This document shows, one piece after another, positions 37,661 through 50,223 of a DNA stretch of 64,000 nt (position 1 is the stretch's first letter; every line of letters begins with the position of its first letter). This DNA comes from Lates calcarifer (Eukaryota; Chordata; Actinopteri; Centropomidae), in assembly GCF_001640805.2 (NCBI RefSeq), contig NC_066856.1:16095087-16159086 (forward strand), given 5' to 3'. Under the pieces are notes generated by a model. That model saw only the letters and a list, made by a program, of their open reading frames with translations. It had not been told where the DNA came from and searched no databases. A program made the translations under genes and the position numbers.

Positions 37661-40099
37661 TTGTATACTACACATAATGTTCATAGATCGCAAACATTCA
37701 TTCAACTATCCATTGATGGGTTTTGTTGGATGACAGCTGTTATATGCGTACACTAATACACAATTGCAATGCTAAGAATATCATCCAAATCTTAATCTTC
37801 AAACTCTGTAATTATGTTCACAGCACCAAATTGCACATGAAGGATCTGATCTCTCGTCAGCCAGACCTTAAGGCATACATGTTGCTAATGATTCTTTTTT
37901 TTTTAAAAATGGCTCTCAAAATCCTTTCAGGCATCTTTTCAATCAGCCCACTGTCTGCCAAATGAGAACCCCTCTCAAAGACCCTCCAGTGAGCATTGTG
38001 GCGCTCAGCGATGAGTTTGGCACTGGGTTTAAAAAGAAGAGCTGAATCTATAACCTGTGCGGGAGAGGAGAGGACAGAGACAGTTGACAGAGTGAAATTC
38101 TTCACATTGCTGTAATGGGTATAATTACACAAAGAAAAGGGCTGTTAGGTTAAATTACCCGTGATATTCACCATGGGTAATGACAGAAATTCAGAAGGTT
38201 AAATGACACCAGGAGCTGAATGACTTTTGACATTAAGGTACCATTGAAAAGGGAATTATAACAGAGCCTTTTTGGGCAAATCCAATACCCTACACGTTGG
38301 ACTGCGGAGATTGGTTTGAAAGGAATTTAAAAAGGCCTTTTTTGTGAGCACCTGTGTCTTTAGAAGCCATTGTGAGACAATGATTTAGTCTAAAAAGCAC
38401 TGGCCAGATAGATTGTTTCCAACAGTGGAAGCTATTTGAAGCTCACTTTGAGCTGTAGTGATGTCTGGAAATTGTCCTGCTGAGTGGCGCACCCACTCAA
38501 ACAAGTAACCACGGCAGGAAAGGAAAAGCTGAATAGATTCGAGCAATTAGTTGTTTCTCTCATATTGTCCATTACCTAGAGGCATTCCAGCAACTTTCCA
38601 AATAGGTTTGTGTATGAAATTCTTCAGCTTTTCCTTCAGTGAGACTATATTCTCTCTGGTCCAAACATTGACCTTCACAGGTGGAATACAGCCCAATTAG
38701 TGGTTGAGAGGGTGAAGGGGGCTAGATCCGATCACCATGCAATTACTTCAGGTCACCCTGCAAGCAGCCGCCCACACAACTACCAGTGAGCATGTAGTGT
38801 TTGCCAGCTAATACTGTAAATAACTGCAAGGAAAGAAGAAAGCCAGGCACTGTTACAGTATATTATGAGCTTTTTTTCCACAGTGCTCCAGCTGCAAGAG
38901 TTTCACATCCTTTATACATTTGAAATCAAGCTTTGGCTAACTTCTTCTCCTCGCTCAACCTTTGGTGGAGTTTAGCTGCTAGTCGCCCATGTGTGCTCTC
39001 TCAGCTGCTGATTGGCTGACAGGAGTAGTGTGATGGTCTCTCTGGTGACTCAACAGAAAGCAGATATCATATCATACGGCATAATACATGTTAAAGATTT
39101 GACAAAGATTTGATATTTAATGGATCCTTGTCTGTATATGAACTTTCATTTCTAATAAGGATATAAAAAAAAATCCATTTAGAAAAATATGTTGCCATAC
39201 ATATACCAAGGGAAGTATACATTAATTTATATAATTTTAAAATGCAAAAAACCAAATACACATACAGTACAAACTGTTATGAAATGCCAAATATAAAACA
39301 GCAACATGATAATATTACTAATAATATCAGAAATTAAAAATTCACAGGTCAGTAATACTGTAGGTATTATAAAGTGAGTATAGTATTGTCACACTGTAAT
39401 AACTGCAATCAGTAAAACATAACTCATATTGTACTCTACAGCCTTGCACTCTCTTATGTCAGTGGCAGTTATGGCAATGCATTCCACACATGACTTTTTG
39501 AAGGCATATTTACATTTTTTGGTTTGTTTCTCTGCTTCATTTAGTCATTTTCAGACATCTGCTAAAACAATTTTAACTGTGACCTCTACAAGTGTGCATA
39601 GACTCACCTGTTCACTCACTGGTGACTAAGTCTCAGTGTGGGTGAAACAAGCAAACAGCATAAACACAGTAGCTCACTGCAAATACAAGAAAGCAGGAGT
39701 TAATCCAGTGAAGAGTAAGTGAAGTTTTGCAAACAGTATTTTGTCTTGTGGACATGATAACATATGTTCTATTTCTGCTGCTGTACATGCAACAAGTACC
39801 TGCAGCACATAATTGGTCGTTTGACAGTGCCTTAAAAAGCAACCCAAGTTCAAAAATAAATCTGTTATCTTTTTGTGAAGTTGTTCTTGATATATTGTGC
39901 ATTTGACAACTTCAACTTGAAGTCTGGTTTAGCTAAGGGAGTGAAAAGTACTAGGTTAAAACTGCATGCATCAATATTATTTTACAGTAACAATGTATAA
40001 AATGTGCAACGTTAAGAGGTTGCTCACAGTGACCAACCAGATTTACATTTCCCCTCAGCTTAAAGAGTGCTTTAACGACTTAAAAGCCATTGTTTTGGT
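37661..40099. other. Intergenic DNA between MITE and cdh19 3' flank
   Basis: No gene recognised. The 37960-38720 part is less repetitive. Confidence 0.55.
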
Positions 40100-40300
40100 T
40101 TTCCAGCTTCTCCTCTACTAAACACACTAAATGCCACCTGCCCAGGACAAAACAATAAAGCTGCCAGCTGGTGAGTATAGTGGTGCAGCTACAAGTTAAG
40201 TAAAAAATGTTTCTTAGTGGTTGGTGGAAAACAAAACAGAGCTAGAAGTAGAGTGAATATTGGACCACATTCATCAGTCATTGTGACTTCAAATGTTGTT
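40100..40300. repeat. Second fragment of the (agcatttagcagct) fish repeat
   Basis: gccagctggtgagtatagtggtgcagct, gtggttggtggaaaacaaaacagagcta, and gtagagtgaatattgga match the family seen at 33900-34190. Confidence 0.5.
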
Positions 40301-40809
40301 GGTCCTTGTTTGCTAGATGTCTCATGAGGCAACTGTTGCCATAACAACTTCATAAGCAGAAAATGTGTCATTATTTTATGAGAAATGATGTAAGCTATAG
40401 TCTCTGGGGGTTTAGGTCATATTCTGTGTGCACCTTGACTTCTTTGTGAACAGGTTTTTCAGCAGTATGACATCACACTGCTACAACAAGGTCACTTGTC
40501 AGGAGAACATAAACACTGGCCATTTTTAGCATTTTAGACAGCCTTGTAAGGTATATAAATACATACACTGGATGGGATTTGATTGTTGCAGAATGGTGAG
40601 TCTAGGGAGAAACCCTCAACCTTTGATTTTAAGGCATAAAGTCTGACAAACTTAAACTCTATTGTAGCTCTAAGTTATGTAATCTATGTTGGAATAGTTA
40701 TACACTGAATAAATACAGCACTCAAAAATGGGTCCAGTTATAATAAGCATACCAACAATAGCTGTTTTTTGTAGGGTTTGATTTTATCTGTAAAGGATTT
40801 TTGACTTGA

Positions 40810-40815
40810 TTTATT
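40810..40815 (-). terminator. cdh19: Candidate polyadenylation signal for cdh19
   Basis: TTTATT on the + strand (AATAAA on the - strand) lies about 180 bases after the cdh19 stop. It implies a short 3' UTR that includes a fragment of a dispersed fish repeat (40850-40940). Confidence 0.4.
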
Positions 40816-40849
40816 TAATACACTTACTCGCACTGTTGCTGTCTGTGTG

Positions 40850-40940
40850 GTAAATATGAAGGTACAGCCAGCAGATGCTTTGCTTAGCTGGAAACAGTGG
40901 TAAACAACTAACCTACCGGCCCCTCTAAAGCCAGACGTGT
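40850..40940. repeat. Fish repeat fragment in cdh19 3' flank
   Basis: atgaaggtacagccagcag, gcttagctgg, aacagtgg, ctaccggcccctctaaagcc. Same family as the 44530-44680 copy. It may lie in the cdh19 3' UTR. Confidence 0.5.
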
Positions 40941-40993
40941 AAAGACAGAACTAAGCTCAAACTATTCCTGCAGAGATTTAGAAGAGGAGCTTC

Positions 40994-41517
40994 TCAGAAG
41001 ATGGTGTCCTCCTGTCCTCCACCATACCAAGGGGTAAGTCTCACTAAGTAGGGTCTGGGATTACAAACAGGCTGCTCAGGTACAATCTCTAAAGTAGAAG
41101 ACTCCAATGAGCTCAAGGATCCCGTGGGAGACCCTGACCCCTCATATGCATAGGTCCTGAGGCAGTCAAATGGGGGAACGCAAGGATCCTGATCGGCCTC
41201 TGCCAGCCTGTCCAGAATGAACTGCCTGAAGACCTCGTCCTCTGGCCCAATGAGGTGCGACTCTCGGAGAGACATGCGTATGCTGGCCCTGACGTCCTCC
41301 CTCCGCAGCCTCCTCTCCCTCCTCCTGTGGGGGTGGTGGCGCAGTGGAACAACGGGCTGGCAGAAGTCCAAGTCTGTACCTCCGCCCCCCAGTTCTCCGT
41401 AATACAACACCTTCTGAGACACCGTCTCCGGCAGCTCCAGCTCCTTCACCTCCACCTCCTGCCCCTCCTGCTGTTTCCGCCTGTGTCTCCTCACCATCAG
41501 CATTAGAATTGACAGCA
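40994..41517 (-). CDS. cdh19: cdh19 exon 11: end of membrane span and divergent cytoplasmic tail
   Basis: Acceptor tctgcag; TGA stop at 40996-40994. After a short helix end and basic RRHRRK, the p120-binding core reads [14 protein letters not shown] instead of [15 protein letters not shown]. The middle is conserved ([47 protein letters not shown]). The expected acidic DQDYDYL stretch is replaced by [12 protein letters not shown], and [13 protein letters not shown] survives only as a weak echo ([14 protein letters not shown]). No alternative frame restores the motif, so this is divergence, not a second frameshift. Confidence 0.92.
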
Positions 41518-44500
41518 CTGCAGACACAACACAGTAGGAGATCATTATAGTTAAACACCAGGGCATGAGCTTAGTGATAAAAAAAAAACATCTAGGGTGC
41601 CTGGTGGAGCATGCACATAGAATATACAAGTGCACTGAAAATAATAGTAGCCGGATTTGTTTTTCTGGAACTTGTTGTGGATGCAAAAATCAAAATGAGG
41701 GGAAATTAAACTATAAATTATCTTTTGTAATCTCAGCTCAAACATAAAATATGAATTCTTTTATTTGCTCCATGTGGCACAGAATACTAAAGGAGTGTTT
41801 ATTTTTTCTGCCGTGTTTTCACCGGGTATTGTTCTCATTCGACAGAATGTTAGCATAGCAGGTATTGTCATTAATCTTTCATGTGATGGGCACAGGGAGG
41901 ACACAAAGCAGCCGAGGTCATAATAAAGCTCTTCACTATGCAAACCCATCAATGTCCCAGGATGGCATTGCTACTGATGTATTGCAACCAATAGGCTCAT
42001 TACCTGACATCATTGCTCTGCAAGCTTTCAGCATTTTAAGAGTATGTGTTAAAGGCACGCTGGTGAGTTTTAAAAAGGGGGATTCAAATCAAAGTGCAAA
42101 TTTGTTAATGAAAAATCCTGCTGTTTAGCACATGTTTATATACTTGCCAAAATGAGGTGAGATGGAGCTGCTCTAGCTCAACAGATCTGCTGAAAAAGAA
42201 TGACTTTTTAACAACAACATATCAGACAGATAACACACTCAGGATTTATCAATATTTCCTGGAGTATTATGGTATAACGGGTTTTTGGGAGTTTGATCCA
42301 TTGGTCACCTTATCAGTTGAGTAGCCATAGATATCTCGCATTATTCAAAGTTGACATGTTTTTGTCCTCTGGAAATCTCTTTGTGAATCCAGAGTGCAAA
42401 AACAATCGTCTCTTTAGTTTGCCTCATTCTTTTGGTGTGAACAAAACAAACTACAATTCCAACAAGCCTCTCTGTTCAGACGTCTGTTGTCAATCTTACT
42501 GAGATTTGGAGACACTCTTGCCAAAAAATTGGCAGAGCATGATCTTCGGTCAATCCAAGGGTAGCCTTTTTATCGGCTGTTCAAAAATCTAAGAATGCCT
42601 AGGTCTAGAAACAGCACCTCGATGATTTTCTGTAAATACTTTGTAAGTCTTCTCTCTAGTGTAATTTTATTGGTTTTACAGTAAATATACCCACAGCCCA
42701 CTGTATCTTGGCCTTTTACACTTGAATTGATCCCAACCTCAGAGATCTAGAGGATGGAGGTCTGGCCATTTTGGGGCTTCATATTCAGAACTAATCTTCC
42801 ATCTTTAACTTCCTTTTCATTTCCTAATTTGTACGACAGACCCAGAGATTATTTTGATGTGAGATGGCTAAGACTTGCAAGAAAACAAACTCCAAAAAAA
42901 AACACTATATTCCCTCATATGAACCCTTATCATATCATAATCTTGTATTCTGTCTTATGATGGATGTAAATACAAGGTTTGCCATGTTTGCTTACCTGTG
43001 AGTGTGACCAGGCAGACAAGAAGCCCTAACAATGTTTGCAGGCTGACCCCCATAGATAATGCAAGGGCCTCCACCCCTCCTGTGGGACAATGGCCAGCGG
43101 GCTGGCAGCTGCAGACGCTGATGGTCAAAGTGCTGGTGCTGGAGAGGGCTGGAGAGCCGCTGTCTGTCACCACCACAGGCAGAAGGTACTGGGTTCGATC
43201 CTTGCGGGTGAAGGTACTCCTGCGTGCCACGATGCCAGCTGTATTGTCTAAAAGTGATGTCAAAAGGGAGAGGTGCACTTTTCAGTATTCTTAAAAAAAA
43301 CATGAGTAGTGTTTGCAGTGTGAGTGAAATTAAAAATAAGCTGAATAACAAGTGAAGTGACACACATAATGGGATTTAAAATACAATCCAGGCTCTCTGA
43401 AAAGCCTGAGCACCTTGTCAAATCTAATTTTCAGTGTCTACAAAAGTAAATTTGGAAAATCTGCGTCAGTTTTGGTTGCACCTGTAAGACTTCATCAAGG
43501 CACTGAACAAAAACGGAAGTCAAATATGCCTTGTGGCATATGGAAATGCGCTTTATTAAAAGTGTTCCTTCTTGATTCATTATTCATGTCCTAGTTGCTG
43601 ACTGGACTGCTGTGCTTGCTTGGATAACCACCCATACACTGCACCTGCACATATTTCATTCTAACTTATTCAATACATTCAAACATCCCTCTGCTACACA
43701 CTTTAACAACACTGTTTGTTCGATTTTTAATGCCCATTTTCATTATAAACTTTGAAAAACGGTCAGCTGCCCACAGACTAGAAGGCAAACACTCTTTCAC
43801 TTTACTTACTTGAGAGACTGTCAGCCACAAAAACCAGAACCCAGTGATGGATTTCATCCCAAAATGCTACCAAACACTAATGGGGAATACACAGTCAATA
43901 CAAAGTTAATACTATAATAAAATATCCCTTTATTCTGCTTTCCTCACACAGTTATAACACAGCTTGTACAGGCTGTGGTTTAGCTGCAACTCACCATCAT
44001 TATTCCAGTCACCAAACAGAACTTTAAGTAATTTCAGCTTAAAGCTCTTAACAGAACGTGTCAGTAATTTGAAATATATATTTTTTTGTTTGTTTAATTG
44101 TACAAATTAAGTCCATTTTTAGGGAGTCAGTAAATCAGTGTCTGGAAAAAGTCTGAATTTTTGGAGTTGGTCCACTGACAGCTAATCTGTGACTGACTGT
44201 TGTTCTATCAATGTTGCAAGTCAAATCAGCATAATTGCTGCCTTAGCTTCCTAACAGTTGTTTAAAGGGGCTATCTGTAAGTTTTCTCTGCTGCCATACC
44301 GGTTTGTTGCTGGGAGCGAGTGGTGATGATAATGTGTGCTTGCCAGGAGCTTCAGCCATTGTTGCATTTATAATACAAGAAGTTAGAATACACATCTCCA
44401 GGTTAGCTGGTTAACATGCTAGCTTCAGTAGAAGAGAAGAAGTGATAGAACTCGGAGCAAAATATTGCAGTTGCTTTCCACCAATGGAGACAGTTTTTGG

Positions 44501-47500
44501 CAGGACCTCTATTCTGGGGTATGTTGTATCTTTAAAAGAACAGTTTGACATTTTGGGAATACGCTCATTCACTTTCTTGCCCAGAGTTAGACAAGAAGAT
44601 GAATTCCACTTTCATATTAGTACACTAAATATGAACCTAGAAGCCAGCAGCAGCTCAGACTTAGTATATTCCTTTAAGCACAACTAAGCTCAGAGTATGT
44701 TAAACAAGAATACCCCTGTGCAAGTTGTGGAGGTCCATTGCAACATCTCCATCAAGCATATTTAATGTCTAAAGTCTCCAGAACTGCGCTGATACTTCTG
44801 TATCAGTGGGTGACAGCTTCATATGACAGTTTCAGCTGGTTCATTTTTGTGGTTCTTACCTCCATACTCTCAGGACAGTTTGGTCTAAAATGGGCATGTT
44901 TGGTGTTGCAGTGGTATTTTATCACTCTCCACAGTGACCAAATGAAAATCACTTGTGCTACTTTCAGAAAGAATGAGTGAATATTTCTCCGACTTCTCAT
45001 CTTTAAATGCACATTTTCACCGACAATCTCTCTTTTCTTTGCATGGCTAGTTCTTAACATGTCATTTCACTTGTTTAACTTGCACTCCTACCTCTGATGA
45101 GGCTACAAATGTGGCTACTATCTGAAAGAATCCGGGTAAGACGGTGAGATTGCAGTGTGTTCACAGGCAGTCTGCCTGGAGAATATGTGAAATGTAAAAG
45201 AAGCAGAAGGAAGAATAGGAAGCATTATTTGTGCCTTATTATCTAAGTGAATACAACCTTGATTATCTCTGATAGTGAAGTTTGGATTGATGTGCTTCTC
45301 AGGGACCATAGAGAAATAAAATGGTGTCCCTCCACAGGGTCATCTGGATCAACAGCACTGAGCAGCTGAATAACCTGAGAGATACAAAGACACATTATCA
45401 AAGAAATAAGAACACCACAAACAGTCATATATATGCCACAGATTTTCTAGGACGTCTAGATAATTATCATTTTTCTGTTCTCAGAGGTATGACACTAATA
45501 GCTAACAATGTTATGAATGTAACATGGCATTTTGCTGTACATTGTGAAATAGGAACAACTTAAGTCCTTTATTGTGTAAGAAGATGTGCAGAATAACAAA
45601 CATGTTTTGATGTAATATGACAAAGCATGGAAACCTTTACTGTCCACATTAAAGGACATATCCATTGCCACACACTTCAAAGTAAATCATAACCATCAGT
45701 GCATCATAATACACATACTTCTCCCGCCTGTGTCCCCTCACAGATATATGGCTGGTAATCTCTTGCAAGCCTTGGCACATTGTCGTTTTTGTCCAGCACT
45801 TTGATGAACACCACCACAGAGGAGGATAAATGGTTCTGCGCTGCAGTAGTGAAGATAGACATTTGCTGGAGTCCACTGGGTGCATGTATCATAAATGCTT
45901 TGTAAAAGCTCTGTCAAAATAATACTTAAGACTGATTAATGTTTCTTCTTCTTGAATCACGACTGTTTCAAACACACAAGAAAGGATGCTGACATTTCAT
46001 TGCTCTCTTCAAAACAAGATGCTAGACTGAACAGTAAAGAACAGTGAGTAATGCCTTCCATGGAAATCTAAGGATTTGCATCACCATATATCAGTGGCTC
46101 CCAAACTTTTTCTTGTTAGATCTACCGCACGGCGCTGTCAGATGAGCAGTCATTCTTGATTGCCATCCATTATATTGAACTGATTTTAAACACTTTTAAT
46201 TAGCTGAATATTTCAACCCTTTATCTAGTTTTAGTTATTGGGTTAGTTACCTTTCTATTTAGGCCTTTCTGCTTGCTTGCTAACCAGTTTTCATGCACTG
46301 TCCATCACACAGAGTATCTCTACTGTTCAGGTGTTACAGCTGAGTCAATATTTAGATATATTTTTAAATTGATTCATAATTTAAAAAATTACTTTATCTT
46401 CTTTTCACGTATCTCCTACAGAAGTACCCCATGGGGTCACTGCTCTGAACAAATATTTGTCATCAACCTGCCCTGTATACACTATATTCTGGACAGGTTT
46501 CTCCACTGAGTGAGGATAAATGTGCAATAAGTTGGCTACATAAACAAGATACTGTTGTACAAGACATGAAATTCTCCTTACTCGTTTCCTTGGCTTCAAC
46601 AGTCACATTGTGCCAGTTTGTAGTCTCTCGGTCCAAAGCTCTAGCGACAGTTATAGTTCCATTGTTTGGGTCTATTTTGAAAGCTTTTGTGGTATCGCTC
46701 CTTTTGTCAACTGAATATCTGGAAGAAAAAAATCACAGAGATACACATTTAGCAGGCAAGGTTGTTTTCTGGGCAAACAAAACATTGCGATGCCACAGGG
46801 AGATTAATTAGGCAAACTGCTCAATTTTTTAATCTGTTGACAGATATCCAACAAAGAGAGTACACACACAAACTAGTGTGACAGTGACAACAACGCTGTC
46901 AAAACAAAGCGCCTCACACAGATGGCATAGACACTGTTTTATGTATTTTTTTTCAGCTATTTTAATTGAATACTATATTTAATGTGACCACAGACGTTTT
47001 CTATTTGTCATGAGTGAGGAAATATCTGGTGCAACTGTTGTGACAAAATACACATCCCTGTGACTTGTTTTCAGTGATAGCAGGTAACAAGTGCAGTTCC
47101 TGCAATTCTTTAAATGTAAAAATAAACTCAGTAAAAACATATATTTGCACTCCACAGACCAGGCAAACAGCATGCTCTATTAAGGAAATGTTTGCTTGTT
47201 ATTGCACAGGTCTTTCACATCACTATACCTTTAACACTCGTTAATGTAAGTGATTATAAATCCATGGTGAATTAGGGTAACCAGGAATAAAAAACACTTG
47301 GAATAATGAATCATTTCTGTGAGCCACTTTGCTGATAACAACACAGAAAATAAGCCAATTTGACCAAAGCAGACATAATCATATTTACTAGAACTGTGGA
47401 AACCCCTAAAATGTCAGCCTGAATTTATTAATCAATGAGACACTGTCACCAAAGGGACAGTAATAGACACTAGGCTGAGGATGATATGCAGCACCTGCCA

Positions 47501-50169
47501 CTCTTAAGCTCTGCTGAGATGGACTACAGGCACCAGTAGTGCTGCTGTCTCCTCTGCAACGTGCCCCACTTGCAAATGACTGCAAATCTCAATTCCATAT
47601 GCCACCTCGTATGGTGCTTTATTACATTCCCACGTCCTAGTCACGTCGCTTTGTGATAATACCACGGCAATAGATAGAAAAGCCTGTGAGGTATAAAAAA
47701 AAATCGTCATGATTTATTCAGCAGGGCTCATTTCCTACTAAAGTAATATGAGATAAATATGACCATGTACAGGGTATCCAGAGATCAAGGGTAAAAATGG
47801 ATGCACCGAGCCAGTAACACTATTTGAAATAGAATGATTTTTCACCCTGTGGAGGAAGCTGTCTAGGGCAGGCTGTCTAGGGATGTTCCTCCCCCACCAG
47901 CCTGGGTATCTGCCTCGTCATTATCGCACTGGCAGTTGGGTGGCAGATGCCATTCTTCCTGGTTTAGATGGTTCGCATTACCTGATGGGATTGTTGACTG
48001 TGTCAGTGTCTCTGGCACTGACACTGCCAACCACAGTTCCCACAGCTGCATTCTCGGGAACTTTCCATGTGTAGACTGGTGAGAGGAAGACGGGCGGCTC
48101 GTCCACGTCTTCCACAACAATCTTGAGTGTTGTCCTGTCCCTGAACTCCTCCAAAGGCAGAAAACGTGTGTCCACATGATCATTCACTGCCTCTGCGGCC
48201 ATGACAAAACGTCTCTTTGTTTCGTAGTCCAAAGGCTATGAGGGAAAGAGATACCTTTCACAATTCATATTAAAACAGTGGCTGTTATAAGCAGAAAACC
48301 ACCTTGACTAAAGAGTAACAGTTTTTCAAATATGCTTTCCCAACTTGTGCATAAGACAGATGATTATTCCGCTGAGAGGTGGAGGCAACTTGGACTGGAT
48401 GTTAAAATTGTTCAGTTAATGTCAATAAGCTACCAGCTGTGAGCATGCACTTAAATAATACTTGTTTTCGATTAACATTATGATGCTAGAAATAAGAAAA
48501 CAGCATGCAAACCATTATTGTGCTCTCAGAATGATTCAGAGATAGATTCAATAATGCTTTTTTTAAATTTAATTTCACTATCTTTCACTATCTCAGTGCT
48601 GTGCAATCAAAAGTAAGCTATACATTGTTTGTCCTTGTGTTGTAGCCTACAGTAGCATATGGTAGTTTATTGTGTGTACTGGCTGAGGCTCTGCTCCTAT
48701 ATGTGTGTGACCTGCGCTGCCTCTGGCAGGTGTGTGACTGTGTGTGATTACTGGGTCCGTGTGCCAGGCTGTTACACTGTTGCACCAGTTATTAAGAATT
48801 TGGATCCGTGTGGTATAACGTTGTTGCTCCTGTGGTTGTGTCTGCCAGCTGCTTGTGTGTGTGCACGCTTGCCTGATTCCAGAGGAGTGCCAGGTTATGC
48901 TGCCATACCTGCTGTCAGGTGTAATGATTTTTTTTTTTTTTTTAATTGTGTTTGCGTTGGTGTCTGTAATAATAATTAAATCTTAAACACCAGTGATTAA
49001 ACAAGTTTCTCTAGTTTCTGAAATGTTACACAAGCTGATGGTCTCTGTGTCCTCCCACACTGATTCTTGGCTACAATACTGCTTGAGGCATCAGATTAAA
49101 AATTTATATAAATTTAATTGATATAAAAGTTAAAATATATAGAAAATATACCTGCCATAGAGAGATATGCTGTGAGTGTATTCACCTTGGCTAGCAGAAT
49201 CACTCCCTCCTGCGTCACTGGATCTGTTTTGATGATGAAAGTGGAACTTTCCTCCAGGTCATCATTCAGACTGTAGGTCATTCTGGCATTGATGCCGATG
49301 TCTCCATCTTCTGCCATAATCCTGCCCACTGTGGTGCCCACGGCTGCATTTTCAGGAATGGCGAAGGCATATAGGTCTGAAGACACAAGAGTGGTTTAAA
49401 ATCATTCATATTGACACCATTAGCCCAAGAAGTTGAACACTGGTCATTTGTAAGTGCATAATGGGAACTTATATTTGGAGAGGAAAAAAAAAAAACAACA
49501 AATAAAAAAGTTTCATCACTAAAACATCGTCTACAGAGCTTGACAGTAAGTTCTTAATAGCTAGTCAAGAGAGTTTGCTAGTGTGTAAAGTGATAAGAAC
49601 GGAGAACATTGTGGTGAAGGGTCAATTTGTGTGAGTCACAGATAAGTTGTGGCAACTCCACATAATCCCAGCCTAACTCTAATAAGAAGATGAGAAAATG
49701 TGATTGTGTCTTTGAGTGACTCCATTTGGATGGCTGCCACAACTGGGAGGAAACTCAATAGGCAACCAGCTGCTCCTGGGAAGAAAAAAAAAATTCCTAC
49801 TGATAATAATTTGCAATTATGTGACAAAACAGAGGGCACAGTTCAAAGTGAAGTGTGGCCATACAATATTTATAGGGCCTTTTTGACTGAACATAGAATC
49901 CATGGGATACAGTAGCACCTGCAATGAATGTGAATGTGACATTAATAGTTAAAAGTATCATCCTCTGTCTCATACAGAATTGATTTCTTCCCAGGGCATT
50001 CATTTAGTGAGGTTTATCGCTGAGAGGGCTAGGTTTGTTTCCAAAGGTCATGACAAATGTCCTTTCATGTGTGAATGATTAAATTCATCCAGTGGGCGAA
50101 GCATGTACACGTGCACCCGCAGAACAGAACATCCCCACCCCCTTTCCCGTCTCTTCCACTCTCACTCTC

Positions 50170-50223
<54 letters not shown>

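Noticed and set aside
41166..41558. 130-codon frame in another - strand frame of the cdh19 tail exon
   Set aside because: It is a GC-rich shadow of the true tail frame, low-complexity (Gly/Ala/Glu), and does not restore the missing catenin motifs.
45243..45428. Alternative splice site rescuing the exon 9 frameshift
   Set aside because: The standard acceptor and donor are both present at the conserved positions, and the frame changes inside the exon, so no nearby site change would keep the conserved residues.
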